A stretch of 49,060 bases of DNA. Source: an uncultured Flavobacteriales bacterium (GTDB lineage Bacteria > Bacteroidota > Bacteroidia > UBA10329). The notes under the pieces are model-generated. The model was not told where the DNA came from. It saw only the letters and a list, made by a program, of their open reading frames with translations, and made no database searches. The translations under genes were made by a program, and so were the position numbers. The stretch is from positions 1-49,060 of the forward strand of contig CALCGD010000084.1 in NCBI GenBank assembly GCA_937900875.1, read 5' to 3'. Positions 1 through 7,182 of the stretch are shown one piece after another. Positions within the stretch are counted from its first letter, which is position 1. Every line of letters begins with the position of its first letter.

Positions 1-109
1 AAAAAATTTCCGTTATCGACAATGGTATGGGAGGTGGTTGAGCAATAGCATGTAAAGAAAAACCAACATACGTTGCAATCAACAACATGATGTTTTTGAA
101 CGGTTTCAT
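1..109 (-). CDS. Secreted protein, N-terminal fragment (cut by window edge)
   Basis: An ATG at 109 on the minus strand opens a frame that runs off the left edge after 36 codons. The visible residues form a clear Sec signal peptide: Lys-rich start (MKPFKN), hydrophobic core (IMLLIATYVGFSL), and a cleavage site after HAIAQ, followed by a proline-rich mature start (PPPIPLS). The Ala-x-Gln cleavage pattern is common in Bacteroidota exported proteins and recurs in other proteins of this window. The rest lies outside the window, so no function can be given. Confidence 0.7.
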   Translation of the reverse strand, partial: MKPFKNIMLLIATYVGFSLHAIAQPPPIPLSITEIF

Positions 110-130
110 ATAACAAAGTTAATTGAATTT

Positions 131-234
131 GCGTCATTTCGAGTGCGCGAGGAACGAGCGTGTATCGAGAACAATGCGGTAAAAACTTCTCGATACTATT
201 TTTCGTCCCTCAAAATCACTCGAAGTGACAACGC
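131..234. repeat. Palindromic intergenic repeat (nested inverted repeats)
   Basis: About 104 bases between two minus-strand genes fold as three nested stems. The outer arms are 131-145 (GCGTCATTTCGAGTG) and 217-234 (CACTCGAAGTGACAACGC). The middle arms are 149-157 and 203-211, with one G.U pair. The inner arms are a perfect 10 bp, GTATCGAGAA at 162-171 and its complement at 187-196. The TCATTTCGAG / CTCGAAGTGA ends resemble, from memory, a dispersed palindromic repeat seen between genes in many Bacteroidota genomes. It may be a small non-autonomous mobile element or an mRNA 3'-end hairpin. No coding capacity is evident. Confidence 0.7.
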
Positions 235-238
235 GAGC

Positions 239-2050
239 CTAAGCGCCATGAAAATGCTCAAACACCATCTTGGCTTTGGCTTTGCCAATTGCTTCCGCGA
301 GTTGCTCCTCGGTGGCTTCTTTTATCTTTTTTACTGAACGGAATTGCCAGAGCAATTGCTGTGAGCTTTTGTAACTGATGCCTTTTATTTCAGTCAGTTC
401 TGTCTTAACCGTGGCCTTTGCACGCTTGTTTCTGTGGTGTGTAATTCCGAAACGGTGGGCTTCATTCCGTGCATGCTGAATGATTTTTAAAGACTCGGAG
501 CGTTTGTCAATGTAGAGCGGCACAGAATCGCCAGGGAAATAGATTTCTTCCAGCTTTTTGGCAATACCAACTATGGTGATTTTTCCTCTAATTCCTAGAG
601 CATCTAGGCTTTTAACAGCACTACTTAATTGTCCTTTTCCACCATCAATTACAATGAGCTGTGGAAGCGACAGACCTTCTTCTAACATGCGTTTGTAACG
701 TCTTAAAACAACCTCTTCCATTGAGGCAAAATCGTCTGGGCCGACAACTGTTTTAATGTTGTAATGGCGATAATCGCTCTTGAACGGTTTGCCATTTCGG
801 AAACAAACCATGGCCGCAACCGCCTGATCTCCCTGAAAGTTTGAATTATCGAAACACTCAATGTGGCGCGGCTGCACCGTCATGCGGAGATCCTTTTGCA
901 TTTGTTCCATAATGCGCGTTACGTTGCGCTCAGGGTCTAGAATCTCAGTTTGTTTGTCCTTGTCTCGTTTGTAAGTGAGTGCATTTCGTTCGGAGAGTTT
1001 CAGCAATTTGCTTCTATCTCCGCGTTGCGGGACAATGATTTTTTTATTCGGGAACTCCAATCCAAGTTCGAATGGAACGATGTATTCTTTCGAATCGGAC
1101 TCAAAGCGTTGAGCGAGTTCCACGATTGCCATTTGTAAAAGCTCTTGGTCAGATTCTTCCATTCGCTTTTTCATCTCAAGCGTATGCGCCTGAACGATGG
1201 CGCCATCAATTACACGCAGGTAGTTAACGTAGGCCGATTTTACGTCTGAAACGATGGAGAATACATCGGCATCTTCCACAACTGGACTAACAACAGTAGA
1301 CCGACTTTGGAAACGCTCTAAGAGTCCAATCTTGTCTTTAATAAGCTGTGCATTTTCGAATTCGAGCTTTTCAGAATACTCACTCATAAGGTGGTTGAGA
1401 TGAGCATGCACCTCTTTCACATTTCCTTTGATGATTTTCCTGATGTGCTCAATTGCCGTTTCGTAATCTGCTTCGGTCTGTTTATCAATACATGGCCCTT
1501 TGCAATTGCCAATGTGATATTCTAAACACACTTTGAATTTCTCGGCCTTAATGTTCTCTTGTGTTAGTTTTAAGTTGCACGTTCTGAGTGGATAAAGTTG
1601 ACGCACCAACTCTAAAAGTGTGTGCATCATCTTCACATTGGCGTATGGGCCAAAGTAAAGGGAACCATCTCTTATCACCTTTCGAGTTGGGAAAATCCTC
1701 GGATATGGTTCCTTTTTAATGCAAATCCAAGGGAAGGTCTTGTCATCTTTAAGCAGCACATTGTATTTAGGCTGATGCTGCTTAATCAGGTTGTTCTCCA
1801 ATAGAAGGGCATCCAATTCAGACTCGACAACTATGAATTTGATGTCTCTGATTTTCCGCACAAGTAAGGCCGTTTTGCGACTGTCGTATTTGTCTTTAGT
1901 GAAGTAAGACGATACCCGTTTCTTTAGGTTTTTGGCCTTTCCTACATATAGAATACCTCCTTCATCATTGAAGTATTGATAGACTCCCGGAAATTCCGGA
2001 ATGGTCTTCAAAATCGTCTTAATATTCTCTGGGGCTTCTTTAACACTCAC
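239..2050 (-). CDS. uvrC: Excinuclease ABC subunit C (UvrC)
   Basis: UvrC makes both incisions around a bulky DNA lesion after handover from UvrA-UvrB in nucleotide excision repair. The N-terminus carries the GIY-YIG nuclease (PGVYQYFNDEGGILYVGKAK), a Cys-rich patch follows (CLEYHIGNCKGPC), then a UVR-type segment (about residues 195-235), the RNase H-like C-terminal nuclease (IECFDNSNFQGDQAV and LIVIDGGKGQLSSA) and a terminal helix-hairpin-helix (TELTEIKGISYKSSQQLL). The GTG at 2050 gives 603 residues, the usual family length. An open frame extends to a TTG at 2101 but adds residues the family lacks. A TAnnTTTG box ends 4 bases before the GTG, so the message may be leaderless. The neighbour on the other side diverges. 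Confidence 0.95.
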   Translation of the reverse strand: MSVKEAPENIKTILKTIPEFPGVYQYFNDEGGILYVGKAKNLKKRVSSYFTKDKYDSRKTALLVRKIRDIKFIVVESELDALLLENNLIKQHQPKYNVLLKDDKTFPWICIKKEPYPRIFPTRKVIRDGSLYFGPYANVKMMHTLLELVRQLYPLRTCNLKLTQENIKAEKFKVCLEYHIGNCKGPCIDKQTEADYETAIEHIRKIIKGNVKEVHAHLNHLMSEYSEKLEFENAQLIKDKIGLLERFQSRSTVVSPVVEDADVFSIVSDVKSAYVNYLRVIDGAIVQAHTLEMKKRMEESDQELLQMAIVELAQRFESDSKEYIVPFELGLEFPNKKIIVPQRGDRSKLLKLSERNALTYKRDKDKQTEILDPERNVTRIMEQMQKDLRMTVQPRHIECFDNSNFQGDQAVAAMVCFRNGKPFKSDYRHYNIKTVVGPDDFASMEEVVLRRYKRMLEEGLSLPQLIVIDGGKGQLSSAVKSLDALGIRGKITIVGIAKKLEEIYFPGDSVPLYIDKRSESLKIIQHARNEAHRFGITHHRNKRAKATVKTELTEIKGISYKSSQQLLWQFRSVKKIKEATEEQLAEAIGKAKAKMVFEHFHGA

Positions 2051-2054
2051 GGTA

Positions 2055-2062
2055 CAAATATA
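2055..2062 (-). promoter_or_regulatory. -7 box of uvrC
   Basis: Read on the minus strand this is TATATTTG, an exact match to the Bacteroidota -7 consensus TAnnTTTG. A TTTG that could serve as -33 lies about 25 bases upstream, slightly farther than usual. The transcription start would fall at or next to the GTG start codon at 2050. Confidence 0.5.
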
Positions 2063-2077
2063 ACTTGGTGCATTCCG

Positions 2078-2085
2078 TACATTTG
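2078..2085 (+). promoter_or_regulatory. -7 box of the 2107 gene
   Basis: TACATTTG matches TAnnTTTG and ends 21 bases before the ATG at 2107. It sits beside the divergent uvrC box, so both promoters share about 60 bases. No convincing -33 element was seen. Confidence 0.45.
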
Positions 2086-2106
2086 AACAAACACTTAACA
2101 ATTATC

Positions 2107-3222
2107 ATGAAAAAACTTTTACCCCTTTTGTTCATTGGTTCTATCTTTTCGGCTCACGCTCAGATAGTTATCAATGCATCTGATTTTGCTACTCCAGGTA
2201 CCACTTTTTGGATGGCCGATGATGACGATTTGCCTGCAGGAGTTGATGTAGGAACGCCAAGTGCTACTCCTCAAACTTGGGATTTTAGCATGCTTATTAC
2301 TGACACTTTGTATCAAATTGAATTTCATGACCCAGCTTCGGTAGACCCGAATGGCGATTTTCCAGGTGCTGATATTGCATTGGATCAATTTGGTGGATAT
2401 GCGTTTGCCGATACCACCGCAAATGATGTGCAGATAATTGGAATTGCTGCGGATTTTGGTGCAGCACTTGGTTTGCCTGTACCATTCGAAGCGTCAGTTT
2501 TGGCCGATGACCCTTGGAAGATTTTTGAATTTCCCTCTTCGGTCGGAACAGCTTATGAAGACACTGCGGTTTTCGATTTTAAATTCGATTCTGATGGGTT
2601 GGTTCCATTTCCGTACAACTTGGCTTGGGATCCAGATTCTATCCGAGTTTTAAGAACGTATTACACCGATGCAGAGGTAGATGCAGAAGGGGTTCTTACA
2701 GATGTGCTTTTGAACACCCATAATGTGGTAAGACAAAACGTACTTGAAACATCGATTGATAGCGTTTGGGGATATACAGGAGGGAATTGGGAGCCAGCTC
2801 CGAACTTCCCTGGAGTATTCGAAAACCCACAAGTTTCTATCGATACTAACATGCGTTTTATTGGTAAAGAGGTAGGCTACATTGTAGTTGAGGTTACCAT
2901 GAATGGTGATGGAACGCCAAAGAATGCAACGTTTATGAGCGACCCAAGCGAATGTTGTTCTGGTGTTGAAGAAGTTGTTGCTGCAGGCGGAAACGTATTG
3001 TATCCAAACCCAACTTCTGACTATGTTCAGGTAAGAACAGGAGGAGATATTTACAACCTGCTTATTATGGATATGAGCGGAAAATTGTTGCTTACTGAAA
3101 GACTAACATTTGATAAGCAAACAGTTCGTTTAGACGGTCTTGCTAATGGAATGTACCTGTATCAGATGATTGATGAAGCTGGCAAAGTGGCACACACTGG
3201 TCGCCTAGGGTTGATTCACTGA
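2107..3222 (+). CDS. Secreted protein with T9SS C-terminal sorting domain
   Basis: The 371-residue product has a signal peptide (MKKLLPLLFIGSIFSAHAQ) and ends in a typical type A T9SS sorting domain: LYPNPTSDYVQV, a central LLIMDMSGK strand and a final GMYLYQ strand. The cargo would cross the outer membrane by the type IX system, lose this domain and be anchored on the surface or released. The middle part (about residues 20-295) is a beta-rich, Asp- and Pro-rich region without a recognisable catalytic motif. I do not recognise the family. The ATG at 2107 was chosen over an upstream in-frame extension because it begins the signal peptide. It is monocistronic and ends at a strong terminator. 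Confidence 0.88.
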   Translation: MKKLLPLLFIGSIFSAHAQIVINASDFATPGTTFWMADDDDLPAGVDVGTPSATPQTWDFSMLITDTLYQIEFHDPASVDPNGDFPGADIALDQFGGYAFADTTANDVQIIGIAADFGAALGLPVPFEASVLADDPWKIFEFPSSVGTAYEDTAVFDFKFDSDGLVPFPYNLAWDPDSIRVLRTYYTDAEVDAEGVLTDVLLNTHNVVRQNVLETSIDSVWGYTGGNWEPAPNFPGVFENPQVSIDTNMRFIGKEVGYIVVEVTMNGDGTPKNATFMSDPSECCSGVEEVVAAGGNVLYPNPTSDYVQVRTGGDIYNLLIMDMSGKLLLTERLTFDKQTVRLDGLANGMYLYQMIDEAGKVAHTGRLGLIH

Positions 3223-3241
3223 GAAACAAAATAGATTAAAT

Positions 3242-3271
3242 AAAAAAGGCCCCGATTTCGGGGCCTTTTTT
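3242..3271. terminator. Bidirectional rho-independent terminator
   Basis: A GC-rich stem (AAGGCCCCG / CGGGGCCTT) with a four-base loop is flanked by an A-run on the left and a T-run on the right. It can therefore end both the plus-strand T9SS gene (stop at 3222) and the minus-strand dioxygenase gene (stop at 3275), which converge here. Confidence 0.9.
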
Positions 3272-3274
3272 TGT

Positions 3275-3805
3275 CTAAACAAATCGTGGATCAGTTTCCA
3301 TTACATGCTTGCAATTGTTGCAGGTTCGTAATTTTTCAGAACCATAAAACTCTTTAAAACGAGGAAGAAAGTCTTTTTCAATATTCGTTAGTGGAAACTT
3401 GAATTCGTGCAGCTTATGGTTGCAATTATCGCAAAACCACAAAAGTCCATCGGTTAAATCGGTGCCAATTCTCACCCGTTCTATAACTAGGCCTACAGAG
3501 CCTTCGCTGCGCATAGGAGAATGCGGAATATTGGCAGGAAGCAGGAACATTTCACCAGCTTTTATCGGAACATCCACCGCTTTCCCATCTTCCTGAATTC
3601 TCACGTTTATATCGCCTTCCAATTGGTAAAAAAGCTCTTCCGATTCGTTGTAGTGATAATCCTTACGTGCGTTTGGCCCGCCAACAATCATAACAATAAA
3701 ATCACCAGCTTCTACATATAAGTTCTTGTTGCCAACGGGTGGCTTCAACAAGTCTCTATTTTCCTCAATCCACTTGGTAAGATTAAACGGTTTTTTAATG
3801 GCCAT
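3275..3805 (-). CDS. nbaC: 3-hydroxyanthranilate 3,4-dioxygenase
   Basis: This non-haem iron cupin opens the ring of 3-hydroxyanthranilate to 2-amino-3-carboxymuconate semialdehyde, a step of the kynurenine route that leads either to quinolinate/NAD or to full catabolism. From the ATG at 3805 it is 176 residues. The catalytic iron ligands are visible as His51, Glu57 and His95, with substrate-binding Arg47, Arg99 and Glu110. The bacterial-type second, rubredoxin-like metal site is complete: Cys125, Cys128, Cys162 and Cys165. Spacing matches the characterised bacterial enzyme residue for residue as far as I recall. The gene diverges from an SDR gene 62 bases away, and an aldehyde dehydrogenase of the same pathway lies 3.4 kb further on. 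Confidence 0.95.
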   Translation of the reverse strand: MAIKKPFNLTKWIEENRDLLKPPVGNKNLYVEAGDFIVMIVGGPNARKDYHYNESEELFYQLEGDINVRIQEDGKAVDVPIKAGEMFLLPANIPHSPMRSEGSVGLVIERVRIGTDLTDGLLWFCDNCNHKLHEFKFPLTNIEKDFLPRFKEFYGSEKLRTCNNCKHVMETDPRFV

Positions 3806-3845
3806 GGTGTTGCTTTTGCTGTTCATCAAAGTAAGGAAATTCAAG

Positions 3846-3853
3846 TAGTTTTG
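3846..3853 (+). promoter_or_regulatory. -7 box of the SDR gene
   Basis: TAGTTTTG fits TAnnTTTG and lies 14 bases before the ATG at 3868, in the 62-base divergent gap between the dioxygenase and the SDR. No equally good box was seen for the opposite direction. Confidence 0.45.
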
Positions 3854-3867
3854 ACCAAAGGCTAATC

Positions 3868-4656
3868 ATGAAAATCGATCTTAAAGGAAAGCGTGCAATG
3901 GTTTGTGGAAGCACAGCTGGAATTGGAAAAGCAGTTGCTTTGCAAATGGCAGAAGCAGGTGCTACCGTTACACTAGTTGCACGAAATGAAGAAAAGTTAA
4001 AAGGGGTACTAGCTGAACTGGAAAATGGTGAAGGACAAAAACATAGCTTTTTGGTTGCCGATTTTAGCAAGCCGGAAGCACTAAAAATTGTTGTTGAGAA
4101 CCATATGGCCACGGCTAAACCGTATCACATCCTTTTGAATAACACGGGCGGACCGCCAGCAGGTAAGGCCGTAGAAGCTGAATTGGATGATTTTGAGCGC
4201 GCGTTTCGGTCGCACCTCATGTGCAATCATGTAATGGCGCAAGCATTGGTAGAAGGAATGAAAGCCGAGAAATACGGACGCATTATCAATGTGATTTCTA
4301 CCTCGGTAAAAATCCCGTTGAATGGCTTGGGTGTTTCCAATACAATCCGCGGTGCCGTGGCAAACTGGAGTAAAACTCTTTCCAATGAATTAGGCGAATT
4401 TGGCATCACTGTTAATAATGTACTTCCAGGAGCTACAGAAACAGAAAGGCTCACAAGCATCATCTCAAACAAGGCTTCTAAAACTGGAAAGTCGGAAGAA
4501 GAAGTAGCAAATTCTATGCGAGCTCAGGTGCCAGCGGGTCGATTTGCGCAACCATGGGAAGTGGCCGCAGCTGCAACTTTTTTAGCTTCTCCTCTAGCTA
4601 GTTACATCAACGGAATAAACGTTCCGGTTGATGGTGGACGGACTGGGAGTCTCTGA
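3868..4656 (+). CDS. Short-chain dehydrogenase/reductase with altered active site
   Basis: This 262-residue protein has an SDR Rossmann fold: the nucleotide-binding CGSTAGIG (residues 13-20), NNTG (91-94) and the PG motif after strand 6 (NNVLPGATET). The catalytic serine region (ISTS, 143-146) is present. Where the family normally has Tyr-x-x-x-Lys, this protein reads SNTIR (157-161), so the general-base tyrosine and its lysine are both replaced. SDRs of this SN...R type are known by sequence, but their chemistry is less clear. Its position next to 3-hydroxyanthranilate dioxygenase suggests a role in kynurenine breakdown. That is inference from context. The stop lies 2 bases from the stop of the converging response regulator gene. 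Confidence 0.85.
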   Translation: MKIDLKGKRAMVCGSTAGIGKAVALQMAEAGATVTLVARNEEKLKGVLAELENGEGQKHSFLVADFSKPEALKIVVENHMATAKPYHILLNNTGGPPAGKAVEAELDDFERAFRSHLMCNHVMAQALVEGMKAEKYGRIINVISTSVKIPLNGLGVSNTIRGAVANWSKTLSNELGEFGITVNNVLPGATETERLTSIISNKASKTGKSEEEVANSMRAQVPAGRFAQPWEVAAAATFLASPLASYINGINVPVDGGRTGSL

Positions 4657-4658
4657 TT

Positions 4659-5360
4659 TTACTCCTTCGCCAAAAGCTTAAACCCTTTGCCGTGTACGTT
4701 CACCAATTCAACCTCTGGGTCGAGCGAAAGATATTTTCGGAGTTTAGCTATGTACACATCCATACTTCGAGAATTGAAGTAGTTGTCATCACCCCAAATT
4801 TTGTTGAGAGCATAATTTCTGTCCAACACATCGTATCGGTTTTCGCAAAGCATGTGCAGTAGATCAGACTCTTTCGTTGTGAGTCTTTTCTCTTCACCAT
4901 TTAGGTCAAGTATCTGACGGTCGTAGTCAAAACTAAAATTCCCTACCGTAAGAGCTTCTTTCTTTTTGGCTTTGCCAGATTCAGGAAGGGTTCTTCTTAG
5001 TACGGCCTGCATACGCATTAGCAATTCGTCCATGCTAAAAGGTTTGGTTATGTAATCATCTGCGCCAGCGCCAAAACCTTTCATTTTATCGTCCTTCATG
5101 CTTTTAGCTGTAAGAAAAATGATTGGAATCTTTTTGTCGGTTTGTCTGATTTCCTCAGCTAGGGTGAAGCCGTCTTTTACCGGCATCATTACGTCTAGAA
5201 TACATATATCGTATCCGCCTTGCGAAAATTTTTCGTAGCCAATTTTCCCGTTTACGGCCAACGTTGTTTCATATCCTTTGGCGTTCAAATATTCGCGTAG
5301 AAGCATTCCAAGATTCGGGTCATCTTCTGTCAGTAGTACTTTAATTTTCTCGTTGCTCAT
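4659..5360 (-). CDS. OmpR-family response regulator (RprY-like)
   Basis: A receiver domain (about residues 7-120) has the acidic pocket Asp13/Asp14, phospho-acceptor Asp56 in CILDVMMP, Thr84 and Lys106. It is followed by an OmpR/PhoB winged-helix DNA-binding domain (about 137-231; LTTKESDLLHMLCENR and SRSMDVYIAKLRKYL). At 233 residues it has the usual length. It overlaps the upstream histidine kinase gene by 4 bases, so the two form one translationally coupled pair. Sequence and arrangement resemble the RprX/RprY pair of Bacteroides. The stimulus and targets are not visible here. Confidence 0.93.
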   Translation of the reverse strand: MSNEKIKVLLTEDDPNLGMLLREYLNAKGYETTLAVNGKIGYEKFSQGGYDICILDVMMPVKDGFTLAEEIRQTDKKIPIIFLTAKSMKDDKMKGFGAGADDYITKPFSMDELLMRMQAVLRRTLPESGKAKKKEALTVGNFSFDYDRQILDLNGEEKRLTTKESDLLHMLCENRYDVLDRNYALNKIWGDDNYFNSRSMDVYIAKLRKYLSLDPEVELVNVHGKGFKLLAKE

Positions 5361-7099
5361 GCTTCTGTGTATTTATGGGGGATGAGTATTTCAAATTTGC
5401 TGCCTTTTCCAAGCTCGCTTTTCACTTTTATCCAACCGTTGTGCTTGTCTACAATGGCTTTCACGTAGCTCAATCCAAGCCCGAATCCTTTCACATTGTG
5501 AATGTTTCCAGTCGGTACTCGATAGAGCTTGTCAAAGATTTTTTTCTGGTTTTCCTTATTTATTCCAATTCCGTTGTCTTCCACGTACACCACAATTCCA
5601 TGGTGTTCGTTACGGGTTCCAACCTTTATTACAGGAATTTTTTCAGTGTATTTCAACGCATTATCAACCAAGTTGAAGACAACATTGGTTAAGTGAATAT
5701 GATCGGCCTGCACTAGTGTGTTTGATGCTTTTAAATCGGTAATAAACTGTCCTCCGCGTTGCTCTAGCTGTAAGCGCATGTTCTGAAGAACTTGGTCTAC
5801 CACAACATGTAAGTCGATGTCTACAATTTTCAGTTTTAGTTCGCCCTTGTCCATCACTGCGGTACGAAGCACGTTTTCTACCACCATCGCCAACCGCTTG
5901 TTTTCATCAGCAATTACATTGATGTAATTATCTACAATACCCTCTTTTGATTTAATATCAGGATCACCCAGTGCTTGACATGCAAGTGAAATAGTTGATA
6001 TCGGAGTCTTTAACTCGTGGGTCATATTATTGATGAAATCGTTCTTGATTTCGGACAACTTTTTCTGCCGAATAATGGTTGAAACGGTAAAGGAGAACGA
6101 GAAGATGATAACCAGTAAAAACATGGCAGAAATAGTAAGCAGCAGCCACATGGTTCTCAACAAATACTTGTTTTGATTTGGGAAGAAAATGGATAAGAAT
6201 TTAGGCTGATTGAAAACATTGCCAGGAGTAAGGTTCACTTTGTGTTGCGAGGTGAGGACTCCTTCAAATTCCTTTTCATCTCCTTCTAGGTAATATGCAT
6301 TCATAAATGGGTCGAAAATGCCGTAGGCGTAATCGGCTCCAATTCCCTTGTCTTTCAGCTGTAATCTAAGTAATGAATCAAGCGCAAGAGTGTCAATATC
6401 GTCCGCTTGGTTGTATAGGTCAACGCTAATAATCTCCTCAAAGATTTCGTTCACCATATCCGCGCGCTTTTCAAGCCAAGAAAGGTTCATCATTTGAACC
6501 TGTTTAAGGGAATCTACATACCACTCGTAATCATCTGCGGTTTCTGGTAAGCGCGGTTTTCTGATAGGGCCGTAATTTGGAGACTCGTAATGTTGTTGTC
6601 GGCTACGTTTTACCATTGTTCCATTAGAGTCCACCAAGAATTCTTCATACACGTTTATTTCAAAAGTGGCTTCTTGCCCTCCAAAAACTACCCGCAGATG
6701 GTCTGGCTCTTTTTCTGGAGACCACCAACCAGCGCCATCGCTCACAAATCCATTTTTATTAATGCTTGGTATTTCCGCCAACAACTCTCCCTTCTTTGTT
6801 TGCTGAATAAGCATAAGACTATCTCGTGTACGTCCAATAGCTCTATTAATTGAATCCATCTGAAAGATGAGCCTTCTGCGCTTTTCTCTAAGGTCAAGTT
6901 GTAGAGCTAGGTTCTGCGAAGTTTTGAGCTTTTCGTACTGGTACACTACGTCACTCAAGGCTTCGTTTACTGTAGAACGAAAGGTTTGCTCGCGCAATTT
7001 TACTGCACTGTTTATCCAGTACACCTGAATTCCAATGAGCCCAACAAGAGCCACCGTCATCAGAACAATAATTGCTTTTATGGTATTCTTTCCCAACAC
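5357..7099 (-). CDS. Membrane sensor histidine kinase (RprX-like)
   Basis: Partner of the downstream OmpR-type regulator. One membrane segment near the N-terminus (IKAIIVLMTVALVGLIGIQV) and a second at about residues 325-350 (WLLLTISAMFLLVIIFSFSF) enclose a periplasmic sensor region of about 290 residues. The cytoplasmic part has a HisKA domain with phospho-acceptor His361 (MTHELKTPISTIS) and an ATPase with N box (NLVDNALKY), G1 (VEDNGIGI) and G2 (GFGLGLSYVKAIV). The start is uncertain. The frame is open to 7144, but the GTG at 7099 (580 residues) or the TTG at 7096 fits the family best. A TAnnTTTG box at 7102-7109 lies only 2-5 bases upstream, so the message may lack a leader. Confidence 0.92.
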   Translation of the reverse strand: MLGKNTIKAIIVLMTVALVGLIGIQVYWINSAVKLREQTFRSTVNEALSDVVYQYEKLKTSQNLALQLDLREKRRRLIFQMDSINRAIGRTRDSLMLIQQTKKGELLAEIPSINKNGFVSDGAGWWSPEKEPDHLRVVFGGQEATFEINVYEEFLVDSNGTMVKRSRQQHYESPNYGPIRKPRLPETADDYEWYVDSLKQVQMMNLSWLEKRADMVNEIFEEIISVDLYNQADDIDTLALDSLLRLQLKDKGIGADYAYGIFDPFMNAYYLEGDEKEFEGVLTSQHKVNLTPGNVFNQPKFLSIFFPNQNKYLLRTMWLLLTISAMFLLVIIFSFSFTVSTIIRQKKLSEIKNDFINNMTHELKTPISTISLACQALGDPDIKSKEGIVDNYINVIADENKRLAMVVENVLRTAVMDKGELKLKIVDIDLHVVVDQVLQNMRLQLEQRGGQFITDLKASNTLVQADHIHLTNVVFNLVDNALKYTEKIPVIKVGTRNEHHGIVVYVEDNGIGINKENQKKIFDKLYRVPTGNIHNVKGFGLGLSYVKAIVDKHNGWIKVKSELGKGSKFEILIPHKYTEA

Positions 7100-7101
7100 A
7101 T

Positions 7102-7109
7102 CAAAAGTA
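7102..7109 (-). promoter_or_regulatory. -7 box of the sensor kinase gene
   Basis: Read on the minus strand this is TACTTTTG, matching TAnnTTTG. It lies immediately before the most likely start codons (GTG 7099, TTG 7096), which supports a leaderless or nearly leaderless transcript. It argues against the longer frame starting at 7144. Confidence 0.4.
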
Positions 7110-7182
7110 CGTTCGCAATGTACCTTGTATTGGATGGTTAACACTTTTTAACGATGACTACTTTTACTCCCAAACAACAGAA

